The notes under the pieces: model-generated
Told to the model about the DNA's origin: nothing
The model's input: the letters and a program-made list of their open reading frames with translations, nothing else
Databases searched by the model: none
Position numbers and translations under genes: made by a program
Source: Gammaproteobacteria bacterium
GTDB taxonomy: Bacteria; Pseudomonadota; Gammaproteobacteria; Ga0077536
Assembly: GCA_020849475.1 (NCBI GenBank)
Contig: JADLGE010000064.1
Span: 1 to 64,000 of the forward strand
Direction: 5' to 3'
DNA: 64,000 nt
Shown here: in pieces, positions 17,957 to 25,966 of the stretch
How positions within the stretch are numbered: the stretch's first letter is position 1
How the letters are laid out: the number at the start of each line of letters is the position of its first letter

Positions 17957-17983
17957 ACGGCAGCGGCTCGTGACCGCTGCCGT
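17957..17983. terminator. Intercistronic hairpin
   Basis: ACGGCAGCGG (17957-17966) and its exact reverse complement (17974-17983) with a 7-nt loop lie in the 110-nt gap between the hydrolase stop and the acyl-CoA dehydrogenase start. There is no T-run on the minus strand, so it is more likely an RNA-stabilising or partially attenuating element than a full terminator. Confidence 0.4.
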
Positions 17984-18001
17984 CGGATCTCGGGAGTCGC
18001 G

Positions 18002-18850
18002 TTATTTCAGCGCCAGGATCTTTTCGAGCACCGGCATGAGATAGCGGTTGAAGACATCGGGATTTTCGCTCATGGGGAAATGTCCTATCTCCTCCATGAT
18101 GATGCACTCGGAGTTCTTGGTATTGCGCGCGGCTTCCTCGGTCATTTCCGGGGTGCAGGCGAAATCATAAACGCCGGTCATGTAGTACATCGGCACCTTG
18201 CCCGACAGCTGCTGGGTCTTGCCGCGGAAGTCGTGATCGAAGGAGTAGAAGTACAGGTCGCCCTTGAACACGCCCGGGCCGCCCTGTGAGTAATACCACC
18301 AGGTTTCCCAGCGATACTTGTCGGGGCTCTGCGGCGCCATGAGGCCGAAAACCGAATTGGCGCAGGTTTCACCGCCATGGATGTGCGAATGTCGCAGCCA
18401 GTCGAGATGCCAGCCCGGCGACCATTCGCAGGCTTCGATCGCGATCAGCGCCTTGACGTCGTTCTCGTATTCAGCGGCGAGATGCAGACAGATGTTGCCA
18501 CCCATCGAACTGCCCATGATCACCGGCTTGTCGAGACCGAGCTCACGGCAGAACGCCATGAGGATGCCGGAATAGAATTTTGCAGTGAGCTTGTACTCTT
18601 CGTTTTCCTTGTACCAGTCATAGGGCGGGATGGACTTGCCGTGGCGCGGCAGATCCAGCGCGATGACGCGGAAATTCTTGTTGATGGCCGGGTCGCACAG
18701 TTGATGACGCCATTCGCGACCATCGGTGCCGGCGGTGTGCAGGCAGACCAGGGGAGTGCCTTGGCCGGCTTCCTCGTAATAGATGCGGTACTCGGTGCCT
18801 TCGAAGGGCACCCAGATGTAACGACCCGTTATCGGTTCAATCTTTGCCAT
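18002..18850 (-). CDS. Alpha/beta-fold hydrolase
   Basis: 282 residues, single cytoplasmic domain. The first strands give PLVCLHTAGTDGREW (oxyanion hole) and VIALDLPRHGKS; the nucleophile elbow is GSSMGG with Ser115; the acid is probably in TGVYDFACTPE and the base His in EEIGHFPMSENP. No lipase or C-C hydrolase specific residue is obvious. The 19-nt gap to the SCP2-like gene upstream shows they are co-transcribed. It is related along its length to the hydrolase at 21046-21867, also paired with an SCP2-like protein. Substrate unknown; thioester, ester or carbon-carbon bonds are all possible. Confidence 0.85.
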   Translation of the reverse strand: MAKIEPITGRYIWVPFEGTEYRIYYEEAGQGTPLVCLHTAGTDGREWRHQLCDPAINKNFRVIALDLPRHGKSIPPYDWYKENEEYKLTAKFYSGILMAFCRELGLDKPVIMGSSMGGNICLHLAAEYENDVKALIAIEACEWSPGWHLDWLRHSHIHGGETCANSVFGLMAPQSPDKYRWETWWYYSQGGPGVFKGDLYFYSFDHDFRGKTQQLSGKVPMYYMTGVYDFACTPEMTEEAARNTKNSECIIMEEIGHFPMSENPDVFNRYLMPVLEKILALK

Positions 18851-18869
18851 GATGTGTTCTCCCTCGCGC

Positions 18870-19247
18870 TCAAACTTCGCGCATGCGATCGAGCGCCCAG
18901 CACAGCGCGCGCATGTTCTGCCACAGCACCATCTGGTTGCCTTCCAAGGTCACGCGCCCGTGCAGGGGGTGCGCCATGGCCCAGATATCGTTGTACATCG
19001 GCGGTGGCACCTTCTGGCAGAACTTCGCCCACGATTCAGCCGGACCACGAATGGCGAGCTGGTAGCAGGTCTCTGGTCCCAGCGCATCGCTGAACTCGGC
19101 GAGCTTGCCCTTCTGGAATGAAACGACGTATTGCTTGTCGCCGAACCCGAATAGCAGATCCGCGGTGAAGTGCTTGCCGATCCAACTCATGGGACCGTTG
19201 CTGTTGACCGCGTCCTGCCACTTCTTGACCCAGGCAGTATCGAACAT
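18870..19247 (-). CDS. Small SCP2-like (sterol carrier-type) protein
   Basis: 125-residue single-domain protein. The pattern of a short beta-sheet (LLFGFGDKQYVVSFQKGKL, then TCYQLAIRGPAESWAKF) followed by helices with HGRVTLEGNQMVLWQNMRAL fits the SCP2 lipid-binding fold, which uses a hydrophobic tunnel for fatty acyl-CoA or sterols. ATG 19247 follows GAGGGAG, so the much longer open frame upstream is rejected. First gene of the leftward catabolic unit, with a LysR-type box about 190 nt upstream. A distant relative lies across the regulator at 20548-20970. SCP2 assignment is by pattern only. Confidence 0.72.
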   Translation of the reverse strand: MFDTAWVKKWQDAVNSNGPMSWIGKHFTADLLFGFGDKQYVVSFQKGKLAEFSDALGPETCYQLAIRGPAESWAKFCQKVPPPMYNDIWAMAHPLHGRVTLEGNQMVLWQNMRALCWALDRMREV

Positions 19248-19431
19248 GGTGTTACTCCCTCTTGGTGAGATGAACCCTGTGCAGGTGGGCCGCCAGGGAC
19301 AGCCGGGCAAGCGTGGGGTCCGGTAATCGGACACCGTCCAGGCTTGAGCCAAGCGCAGGCGGCATCGCGGGGTGAGGGGGCAGCTTAATGAGTTGGCGAC
19401 AGTGATGTAAATGAGGGGATGGCGATAGGAC

Positions 19432-19450
19432 CGATAAGAAAAACTTATCG
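19432..19450. promoter_or_regulatory. LysR-type binding box
   Basis: CGATAAG (19432-19438), AAAAA, CTTATCG (19444-19450) is a perfect palindrome with the T-N11-A core (T19435, A19447) that LysR regulators bind. It lies 185-203 nt upstream of the leftward SCP2-like/hydrolase unit and just after the stop of the lysR gene. The obvious ligand is the LysR protein encoded next to it. Confidence 0.55.
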
Positions 19451-19464
19451 TTGATGGAGCGCGC

Positions 19465-20385
19465 TCATGAGCCCTTGCTGACGCGCCAGTATTCGCCGTC
19501 GAAGCTCGCCACGCATTCCTCCAGCAGCGCGGTGGTGGCGCGCACCGCATTGGATACCGGGCGGTTGCTGGCGCGCGCCAGCACCATGTGGCGCTCGACG
19601 CGCGGCGCGATGATGGGCACGGCGTTGAGTTCGCCGCGCGCCAGTTCATCGGCCACCGCGGCGCGTGACAGGACGGTATTGCCGACACCGAGCTTGGCCA
19701 GCGCTTTCATCTGCATGAAGGCATCGATCTCGACCTTGGGCGCCAGCACCACGTCGTGTTCGAGGGCGATGCGGTCGAGCATGTCGCGCAGGCCGTGGTG
19801 ACGGCCGGGCAGAATGAGGTCCATGGTCGCCAGATCGGCGAAGCGCACCGGCTTGCGACGCTTGCGCGCGTGGGTGCTTTCGACCAGGTACAGCTCTTCG
19901 GTGAACAGCGGCGTGACGCTAATGCCGGCATCACGCTGCACGCCATGCAGCACGCAAAAATCGAGCTGGCCGGTGCGCAGCCACTCGAGCACATAGCCGC
20001 TGGTGCCTTCCACCACGCGCAGCGCAACCTTGGGATACGCCTCTTGCATGCGCACGATGAGCGGCACCGACAGCGCCGCGCTCACCGATGACGGCAATCC
20101 CAGCACCACGCTGCCCTGCGGGTCGCGACTGCCGGCCTGGATCACCTGCCGCGCGTCGTGCACCTGGTCGAGGATGAGGCGCGCGCGGGTCAGCAGTTCG
20201 CGCCCGGCTTCGGTCGGCACCACGCCGCGCACCGAACGCGCCAGCAGCTTTACGCCGAGTTCCTCTTCGAGCTTTTTGACCTGCTGACTCAAGGCTGGCT
20301 GCGCCACGTACAGCGACTCCGCGGCGCGCTTCATCGAGCCCCGTTCGACGATTTCGACGAAGTAGCGCAGGTTGCGAAAATCCAT
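19465..20385 (-). CDS. LysR-family transcriptional regulator
   Basis: 306 residues. The winged-helix domain (1-60: MDFRNLRYFVEIVERGSMKR, AAESLYVAQPALSQQVKKLE) is canonical and is followed by the linker helix and a two-lobed periplasmic-binding-protein-like effector domain from about residue 90 (GSVVLGLPSSVSAALSVPLI). It is most like the CatR/NAC-style group by its N-terminus, but the effector is unknown. It sits between a leftward unit it precedes in the same direction (SCP2-like, hydrolase, acyl-CoA dehydrogenase, CoA-transferase, MaoC) and a divergent rightward pair, so it probably controls one or both. Confidence 0.93.
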   Translation of the reverse strand: MDFRNLRYFVEIVERGSMKRAAESLYVAQPALSQQVKKLEEELGVKLLARSVRGVVPTEAGRELLTRARLILDQVHDARQVIQAGSRDPQGSVVLGLPSSVSAALSVPLIVRMQEAYPKVALRVVEGTSGYVLEWLRTGQLDFCVLHGVQRDAGISVTPLFTEELYLVESTHARKRRKPVRFADLATMDLILPGRHHGLRDMLDRIALEHDVVLAPKVEIDAFMQMKALAKLGVGNTVLSRAAVADELARGELNAVPIIAPRVERHMVLARASNRPVSNAVRATTALLEECVASFDGEYWRVSKGS

Positions 20386-20462
20386 GGGCGGGCGGCTCGC
20401 GGGCTGGAACGGCAGTATCGCGAAAGTTTATCGCAGGCCCATCCGTTTGCGGCGTTTCTTAT

Positions 20463-20488
20463 ACCCGTGTCGCAGTTGTCACACGGGT
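20463..20488. promoter_or_regulatory. Inverted repeat in the divergent lysR / SCP2-like promoter region
   Basis: ACCCGTGT (20463-20470) and ACACGGGT (20481-20488) are perfect reverse complements with a 10-nt spacer, lying between the divergent starts at 20385 and 20548. TTTATCG (20427-20433), matching a half of the LysR box at 19444-19450, lies 30 nt away. It could be an operator; no T-N11-A match of comparable quality is present. Confidence 0.35.
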
Positions 20489-20547
20489 TTACACCCGCGC
20501 CCGGATCGGGGAGGCTTGCCGCTCCCCATCACCCGTGAGCATTCCCT

Positions 20548-20970
20548 ATGACATTTCTCGCCAACCCGGCCTTGCAGCGCAAACTGGTCGACGCGCTCAA
20601 CGCCAACGCTGCTTTTGCGACCCAGGCCCAGGCCTTCGATGGCGCAGTGCAACTCGAAGTCGACAACGATTGCCTGTGGCTGAAAATCTACAAGGGCCGT
20701 GTCATCGATCACCAGGCCCAGCCGTCTGTGTTCGGCTACACCTTCAAGCTGCGCGGCACTGAACGCGCGTGGCAGATGCTGTTGTCGGGCGAGCGCCTGT
20801 GGGCTGATTTGACCTTCCCCGGCAAGCGCGATTTTGCCGATGACCCACGCTTGAGCCGCGTCGGTGAAATGAGCGTCGAGATAGCGACCGAAGGCAATTT
20901 GATCGAGGCCGGCCGCCTGACCGAGGCGATGTTCGAGCTGGCCTATACCTTGCGCGCCGTGGCCGGCTGA
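20548..20970 (+). CDS. Small SCP2-like protein, second copy
   Basis: 140 residues, resembling the protein at 18870-19247 in order: an amphipathic N-terminal helix, sheet strands CLWLKIYKGRVI and YTFKLRGTERAWQML, and a C-terminal acidic-hydrophobic helix run (GRLTEAMFELAYTLRAV). The RG-x4-W pattern in the middle (LRGTERAW here, IRGPAESW in the other) supports common descent. It precedes an alpha/beta hydrolase on the plus strand, so the pair mirrors the one left of the regulator. It probably binds the hydrophobic substrate of its neighbour; this is inference. ATG 20548 lacks a strong ribosome site. Confidence 0.65.
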   Translation: MTFLANPALQRKLVDALNANAAFATQAQAFDGAVQLEVDNDCLWLKIYKGRVIDHQAQPSVFGYTFKLRGTERAWQMLLSGERLWADLTFPGKRDFADDPRLSRVGEMSVEIATEGNLIEAGRLTEAMFELAYTLRAVAG

Positions 20971-21045
20971 TGACGCCAGCGCGTCGCCCGCTCCATTCAT
21001 GAACGATAGCCGTCGCGCGCCGTGACGCGTGGCAAGAGGAACACC

Positions 21046-21867
21046 ATGAGCACACCTGAAGACATCCGCGGCCATTACGTACGCGTCAATGGCACCCGCA
21101 CTTTCTACGACGAAATCGGCGCCGGCCAGCCCTTGGTCTGCGTGCATACCGCCGGTGCGAGTTCTCTCGAATATCAATACATCCTGCCCATGTATGCCGA
21201 GCAGGGTTTCCATGCCTACGCGCTCGACCTGCCGGGGCATTCACGCTCCTACCCGGTGAACTGGCAGGCGCACCGCAGCATTCATGAGCACGCCGAGTTC
21301 GTGCATGCCTTCATCAAGACCCTGGGCCTCAAGAATCCGGTCATCACCGGGTGTTCGATAGGTGGCGACATTACTCTCGACTATGCCGCCCACCATTGGC
21401 AGGAAATGGCGGCCGGTATTGCGATGGAGGGCCTTGGCCGCTCGCCGACCTTCCCGAGCCCGGCCAACATGACCCACCCGTCATGGACCCCCGGCTGGCA
21501 GGACATGATGGAGCGCGCCGCGCTTGAGTCGTTGGGGCGCGGCGTGTCGGCGGAAAAGCGCGAGGAGCTGCGCTGGCAGCACCGCAATGCGCAGGTCAGC
21601 GCGGTCGGTGACCTTGTGGCGTGGGCCGGTCACGACGTGCTGGCCAAGTTGGGCGCGGTGCGACGCCCGATGCTGGTGGTGCGTGGCGAGGACGACTTCT
21701 GGGTGCCGCGTGAGCTGGTCGAGGAGACCGCCAAGGCCCTGCCCCAGGGCGAGGCCGTGCACCTGCCGGCTATCGGTCACTATCCGATGTTCGAAGAGCC
21801 GCAATTGATTTCAATCATGGCTGGTGACTTTTGCCGCAAACACGGTATCCTCCCGTCCACAAAATAA
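21046..21867 (+). CDS. Alpha/beta-fold hydrolase, second copy
   Basis: 273 residues. Oxyanion region PLVCVHTAGASSLEYQ, strand YALDLPGHSRS, nucleophile Ser104 in GCSIGG (Ser in the centre of GxSxG, so the adjacent Cys103 is not the expected nucleophile), probable acid in VVRGEDDFWVP and base His in LPAIGHYPMFEEP. It matches the hydrolase at 18002-18850 around each of these motifs, so the two are paralogues. ATG 21046 follows AAGAGGA; an in-frame GTG at 21022 is rejected. Ends 101 nt before a strong terminator. Confidence 0.85.
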   Translation: MSTPEDIRGHYVRVNGTRTFYDEIGAGQPLVCVHTAGASSLEYQYILPMYAEQGFHAYALDLPGHSRSYPVNWQAHRSIHEHAEFVHAFIKTLGLKNPVITGCSIGGDITLDYAAHHWQEMAAGIAMEGLGRSPTFPSPANMTHPSWTPGWQDMMERAALESLGRGVSAEKREELRWQHRNAQVSAVGDLVAWAGHDVLAKLGAVRRPMLVVRGEDDFWVPRELVEETAKALPQGEAVHLPAIGHYPMFEEPQLISIMAGDFCRKHGILPSTK

Positions 21868-21968
21868 ACCCGCACAGAAAGACGGGGATCTGATCAAAGG
21901 GGGATGTCCGGCGATTGCGTGATGGTGAGGCAACTCGCCGTCCGGTCAGCCGGGCCAGAGGGGGGGAC

Positions 21969-21998
21969 AAAAGGGCGGCGCAAGCCGCCCTTTTTTTT
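21969..21998. terminator. Bidirectional rho-independent terminator
   Basis: AAAAGGGCGGC (21969-21979), loop GCAA, GCCGCCCTTTT (21984-21994) with an eight-T run (21991-21998). It ends the hydrolase transcript on the plus strand and, read backwards, the muconolactone-isomerase-like gene on the minus strand. Confidence 0.9.
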
Positions 21999-22023
21999 CG
22001 CGCCGAGTGCGCGCTGTGAAGTG

Positions 22024-22344
22024 TCAGCCTTGCGCCAAGCTCTTCAACTGCTCGCCCCAGTTCTCGTAGGAGCGCAGCGCCTTGAAGCTGATCTTCGGCA
22101 CGAAGTGCGCGTTGCCTGATTTCCAGATCGGCAGGCTATGGATGATCTCGTCAATCTGGTCGCCACTGTCGACTTCGAACACCGCGATCACCTGATACTC
22201 GCCGGCAACCTTCCAGATTGCCTTGATGGCGCCAGCCTTGACCGCTTCAATCGCCGCTACGGATTCCTGACGCCAGATTTCAAAAAATTCTTTGTTGCTA
22301 AGACTTTCAGGTTTGGCCAGATCGGCCGTCATCATCACCAGCAT
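22024..22344 (-). CDS. Muconolactone delta-isomerase-like small protein
   Basis: 106-residue ferredoxin-like (dimeric alpha-beta barrel) protein: MLVMMTADLAKPESLSNKEF, then FEIWRQESVAAIEAVKAG, WKVAGEYQVIAVFEVDSGDQ and IHSLPIWKSGNAHFVPKISF. Muconolactone isomerases of the catechol pathway have this size and the LPxW/F pattern, but related proteins act elsewhere, so the role is open. ATG 22344 follows GGGAGA; the longer in-frame ATG at 22377 is rejected. No other catechol-branch gene is adjacent. Confidence 0.7.
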   Translation of the reverse strand: MLVMMTADLAKPESLSNKEFFEIWRQESVAAIEAVKAGAIKAIWKVAGEYQVIAVFEVDSGDQIDEIIHSLPIWKSGNAHFVPKISFKALRSYENWGEQLKSLAQG

Positions 22345-22419
22345 GGGAATCTCCCGTAAACGTTGTTGGACAAACATGGCCGGCGCACACCACGCGGCGC
22401 GCCGGCAACGGATTATGGA

Positions 22420-22917
22420 TCAGGCCGGCAGTGCAAGGCGCGCCATGTTTTCGACGCGCCGTGTGACATCGGGATCGACGACGGTGGGCACTGCGACAAT
22501 CGCCGCGACATAGGCCGCCGGCAATGCATGGTGACGGGCGCCCGCGAGCACGTAAGCGTGGTACCAGTCATAGGGAAGCAGTGTGTCGTCCAGCGCCGCT
22601 GTTTCAGCGCGATAGAAAAAGCACGGGCCAAATTCAGGGTCATCCAGAGTTTCCACAGCATAGCCGTGACCGACGCCTTCGATGCGGTCCAAGGTCGCGC
22701 GATCCGCTGTATCGATTCGGTACACGACGCCATGGGCCATCGCGCCGGCGCGTGTCAGCAAGCTGCACTTGCCGGAGCCGTCGGCGCCGCGCTTGTGAAA
22801 GATCAGTTGCGTATCGGGCAGCGCTATCTGGCCAACAACGCCGCGCACTGCGATGCGTGCGGCGAGTCGCGGTGGGAACAGGTTGGAGCCGTAAGCAAGA
22901 TAGTTGAGCGTGGGCAT
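22420..22917 (-). CDS. Gamma-glutamylcyclotransferase-like (AIG2/GGCT fold) protein
   Basis: 165 residues. The N-terminal LAYGSNLFPPRLAAR has the YGSN loop (9-12), and the catalytic acid of the fold is Glu80 in RIEGVGHGY. GGCT-fold proteins form 5-oxoproline from gamma-glutamyl amines or act on related amide bonds; the exact substrate here is unknown. ATG 22917 starts the fold correctly; open frame continues upstream to 23154 without features. It diverges from the LLM monooxygenase gene. Confidence 0.82.
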   Translation of the reverse strand: MPTLNYLAYGSNLFPPRLAARIAVRGVVGQIALPDTQLIFHKRGADGSGKCSLLTRAGAMAHGVVYRIDTADRATLDRIEGVGHGYAVETLDDPEFGPCFFYRAETAALDDTLLPYDWYHAYVLAGARHHALPAAYVAAIVAVPTVVDPDVTRRVENMARLALPA

Positions 22918-23038
22918 GGCAATTCCGTCGGGTGCGTGCATCTTCAGGCGCGTCGGCCCCGGTGTAAACTTGAGGGCCCCGAGGCTGCGGCCCTCGGAAT
23001 ACACCCCCAGGGCAATGCGCTGAAGGAGCTTCGACTCA

Positions 23039-24163
23039 ATGACCCACCCTGACGATATACGCGCCTGGCGCCGCGCCCACGTGCCGGTGTTCAACGACAA
23101 CAAGCTCAAGCTCGGCATTTTCGGCATGAATTGCAGCAACGGCTGCACCATCACCCACGCGCCGACCAGCTTCGAGCCGACCTATCAGCACAACGTCAAG
23201 ATTGCCAAGCTCGCTGACCGCATCGGACTGGAATTACTGGTGCCGGTCGGACGCTGGAAGCATTTCGGCGGCAGCACGCAGTTCAACGCCAACAATCTCG
23301 AGGTCTATACCTGGGCGACCGCCATGGCCTGCAACACCGAGAAGCTCATGGTGTTCGCGACCTCCCACGTGCCGACCGTGCATCCGCTGCTGGCGGCCAA
23401 GCAGTCGGCGACCATCGATAATATTTCCGCCGGACGCTTCGGCCTCAATATCGTATGCGGCTGGTTCCGCCCCGAAATAGAAATGTTCGGCATCGAACAG
23501 CGCGATCACGATGCGCGTTACCGCATGGCGGACGAGTGGCTGAGTGTCATCAAGCAGGCGTGGACCGAGCAGGACTTCGATCATCACGGTGAGTTCTACA
23601 ACATCAAGGGCGGCTTCCTTTTACCCAAGCCTGTGCAGCAACCGTATCCGACCCTCATCAATGCCGGCAGCTCGGAAGCCGGGCGCGAATTTTCCGCGCG
23701 CCATGTCGATTATAACTTCATCACCATCACCACCGAAGAAGAAGCGGCCTTCCTGATCAAGGACGTCAAGGCGCGCGCCGCCGCGCACCGGCGCGAATGC
23801 GGAGTCATGACCTATGGCCTGGTGTGTTGCCGCGACACCGAGGCCGAGGCGCGCGAGGTCTACGACAGCATCGTGCGCCACGGTGACTGGGAGGCGACCG
23901 AGAACATCATGAAGATGCTTGGCATCGAGAGCAGCTCTTTCGGCAACAAGGACACCGTGCGCAATCTCGGTGAACGCTTCATCGCCGGCTGGGGCGGCTA
24001 CCCGCTGGTCGGCACGCCCGAGCAGGTGGTGGAGAAGATGCAGCACATCCACGCCATGGGCATCGACGGCTTCATCCTGTCGTGGCTGGACTACGCGCAA
24101 GAGCTCGAATATTTCGGTGAGCGCGTGATGCCGCTGCTCCGGCAGGCGGGGCTGCGCGTATGA
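23039..24163 (+). CDS. LLM-class flavin-dependent monooxygenase (alkanesulfonate/dimethylsulfone/RutA-like)
   Basis: 374-residue TIM-barrel of the luciferase-like group that uses FMNH2 and oxygen. Typical are LKLGIFGMNCSNGC at the first strand, ATSHVPTVHPLLAAKQSATI, SAGRFGLNIVCGWFRPEIEM, and TLINAGSSEAGREFSA for the flavin phosphate. Length and the GWFRPE signature resemble SsuD, SfnG and RutA, which need a separate flavin reductase; one is encoded at 5.3-5.8 kb but not nearby. AAGGAG precedes ATG 23039. It would oxygenate or cleave a C-S or C-N bond in those models; the substrate here is unknown. Confidence 0.88.
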   Translation: MTHPDDIRAWRRAHVPVFNDNKLKLGIFGMNCSNGCTITHAPTSFEPTYQHNVKIAKLADRIGLELLVPVGRWKHFGGSTQFNANNLEVYTWATAMACNTEKLMVFATSHVPTVHPLLAAKQSATIDNISAGRFGLNIVCGWFRPEIEMFGIEQRDHDARYRMADEWLSVIKQAWTEQDFDHHGEFYNIKGGFLLPKPVQQPYPTLINAGSSEAGREFSARHVDYNFITITTEEEAAFLIKDVKARAAAHRRECGVMTYGLVCCRDTEAEAREVYDSIVRHGDWEATENIMKMLGIESSSFGNKDTVRNLGERFIAGWGGYPLVGTPEQVVEKMQHIHAMGIDGFILSWLDYAQELEYFGERVMPLLRQAGLRV

Positions 24164-24204
24164 AGGCGTGCGCTGCGCTGCTGGATACCCAGGCGCACGA
24201 TTCC

Positions 24205-24271
24205 TTGTGGGTCAGACTTTGGTCTGACACTGATCCGCGCCTTTAATGTCAGACTAAAGTCTGACCCACAA
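24205..24271. repeat. Inverted pair of family A repeats (copies A2 and A3)
   Basis: A 25-nt copy at 24205-24229 and an inverted copy at 24247-24271 differ at one base and flank a 17-nt spacer, so the whole can form a long hairpin. Each copy also contains its own short palindrome (GTCAGAC/GTCTGAC). Lies in the gap between the LLM and acyl-CoA dehydrogenase genes. Confidence 0.85.
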
Positions 24272-24305
24272 TTCGAACTGTCTTCAGTCAATTCCAGGAG
24301 TCCCC

Positions 24306-25472
24306 ATGTCCGCCACCGCATCCACTTTCAGCGCCGAAGACGAAGCACAGATCCTTGCCGCCATCGGCTCCTGGCTCGACAACGAGGTGCGTCACCAGGT
24401 CAAACACTTCGACCATGCCGACGAGTACCCGCACGAGATAGTCAAACAGATGAAAGAGCTGGGGCTGTTCAGTCTCATGTACCCGACCGAGTACGGCGGC
24501 CTCGGCATGAATGCCAGCGCCTATGCCAAGGTCATCACGCTGTTGTGCGAGACCTGGATGAGCCTGGCCGGCGTCATCAACACCCACATGATGCTCGGGC
24601 AACTGGTGCTGCGCTTCGGCACCGAGGAACAGAAGGCTCATTTTCTGCCGCGCCTCGCCAGCGCCGAACTGCATGGCGTGCTGTGCCTGACCGAGCCCGA
24701 CGCCGGCACCGATCTGCAGGGCATCAAGACCCGCGCCAAGCGCGATGGCGACGACTACGTCTTGAATGGTTCGAAGATGTGGATCACCAACGGCATGTAC
24801 GGCTCGCTGTACGCGGTGCTGACCAAGACCAACCCCGATGCCAAGCCGGCGCACAAGGGCATGACCTTGTTCCTCGCCGAACGCGGGCCGGGCTTCAACA
24901 TCGATGGCAAGCTCAAGAAGCTCGGCTATCGCGCCGTCGAAAGCGTGGCCCTGAGCTTCCAGGATTTCCGCATTCCGGCCTCACGCATCCTCGGCGGTGA
25001 AGAGGGGCATGGCTTTCAGCACGCCGTGGGCGGCCTCGAGCTCGGGCGCATCAATGTCGCGGCGCGCGCGGTGGGCGTGGCGCGCGCGGCCTTGACCGAC
25101 GCCGTGCGTTACGCGCAGCAGCGCAAGACCTTCGGCAAACCCATCTGCGAGCACCAGGCGATTCAGATCAAGCTCGCCGACATGGCGACGCGCGTCGAAG
25201 CGGCGCGCCTGCTGGTTGAACAGGCGGCCACCAAGTACGACCGCGGCGAGCGCTGCGATATGGAAGCCGGCATGGCCAAGCTGTTCGCTTCCGAAGCGGC
25301 GCTGTCGAATGCCACCGAGGCCATGCGTGTGCATGGCGGCTACGGCTATTCACAGGAGTTCGACGTCGAGCGTTATTACCGCGACGCACCGCTCATGTGC
25401 ATCGGCGAGGGCACCAACGAGATTCAGCGCGTTTTGATCGCGCGTGAACTGGTCAAGCGTTTCCCCGCCTGA
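24306..25472 (+). CDS. Acyl-CoA dehydrogenase (short/medium-chain type)
   Basis: 388-residue FAD flavoprotein that desaturates an acyl-CoA and passes electrons to ETF. Motifs in order: LCLTEPDAGTDLQGIKTRAK, the flavin segment KMWITNGMYGSLYAVL, then KTFGKPICEHQAIQIKLADM and the dimer/CoA helix RVHGGYGYSQEFDVERYYRD. The catalytic Glu368 is in GEGTNEIQRV, the MCAD/SCAD position. The start ATG 24306 follows CAGGAG. It stands alone after the family A hairpin; the next gene (RidA) is on the other strand. Confidence 0.93.
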   Translation: MSATASTFSAEDEAQILAAIGSWLDNEVRHQVKHFDHADEYPHEIVKQMKELGLFSLMYPTEYGGLGMNASAYAKVITLLCETWMSLAGVINTHMMLGQLVLRFGTEEQKAHFLPRLASAELHGVLCLTEPDAGTDLQGIKTRAKRDGDDYVLNGSKMWITNGMYGSLYAVLTKTNPDAKPAHKGMTLFLAERGPGFNIDGKLKKLGYRAVESVALSFQDFRIPASRILGGEEGHGFQHAVGGLELGRINVAARAVGVARAALTDAVRYAQQRKTFGKPICEHQAIQIKLADMATRVEAARLLVEQAATKYDRGERCDMEAGMAKLFASEAALSNATEAMRVHGGYGYSQEFDVERYYRDAPLMCIGEGTNEIQRVLIARELVKRFPA

Positions 25473-25478
25473 GGGCAT

Positions 25479-25868
25479 TCATGCGGCCGGCGCGTAGGCG
25501 ATGACTTCAATCTCGACCTTCGCGCCCGGCAACACCAGGCCCGACACCACCGTCGAGCGCACCGGCGGCGCGTCGGCGAAAGCCTCGGCATAGACGCGGT
25601 TGAAGGCCGCGAAATCGCCGACCTCGGTCAGCCACACCGTGGCCTTCACCACCGCCGAAAGCTCGACCCCCGCCAGCGCCAGCAGGCTGCGGATATGGCG
25701 CAGGCAATGGCGGGTCTGCGCTTCGATGCCGTCGGCGATGCGGCCGTTCTCATCGAGGCCGAGCTGCCCCGACAGGAACACGAAATCACCTGCACGTATG
25801 GCCTTGGAGAGCGGTAAGGGCGTGCCATCGGCCAGCGTAAAGCGGCCACCCAGAATCGTGTGTTGCAT
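25479..25868 (-). CDS. RidA/YjgF family enamine-imine deaminase-like protein
   Basis: 129 residues, the typical RidA length, cytoplasmic trimer. It has AGDFVFLSGQLGLDENG, the helix IRSLLALAGVELSAVVKATV, PPVRSTVVSGLVLPGAKVEI (Arg of the carboxylate-binding site) and EVIAYAP. RidA hydrolyses reactive enamines from PLP enzymes; relatives in catabolic clusters have other, often unknown, roles. It is convergent with the acyl-CoA dehydrogenase, ending 7 nt beyond its stop, and divergent from the dioxygenase gene. Confidence 0.9.
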   Translation of the reverse strand: MQHTILGGRFTLADGTPLPLSKAIRAGDFVFLSGQLGLDENGRIADGIEAQTRHCLRHIRSLLALAGVELSAVVKATVWLTEVGDFAAFNRVYAEAFADAPPVRSTVVSGLVLPGAKVEIEVIAYAPAA

Positions 25869-25966
25869 GGGAGTCTCCCGGTAGATGAAACGAGTGCGCG
25901 CGCCAGTGCGGGCGCCAGGCCGGGTATAGTAGCGCGCATCCGATCATTGCCAGCCGAGGCTTCGAC

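Noticed and set aside
19248-19688. Upstream extension of the SCP2-like gene
   Set aside because: The extension overlaps the lysR gene antiparallel-free on the same strand in another frame and has no family match; GAGGGAG marks ATG 19247.
21340-21380. Cysteine nucleophile (dienelactone-hydrolase style) in the hydrolase at 21046
   Set aside because: In GCSIGG the centre of GxSxG is Ser104; Cys103 is at the x position, so a Cys nucleophile is not supported.
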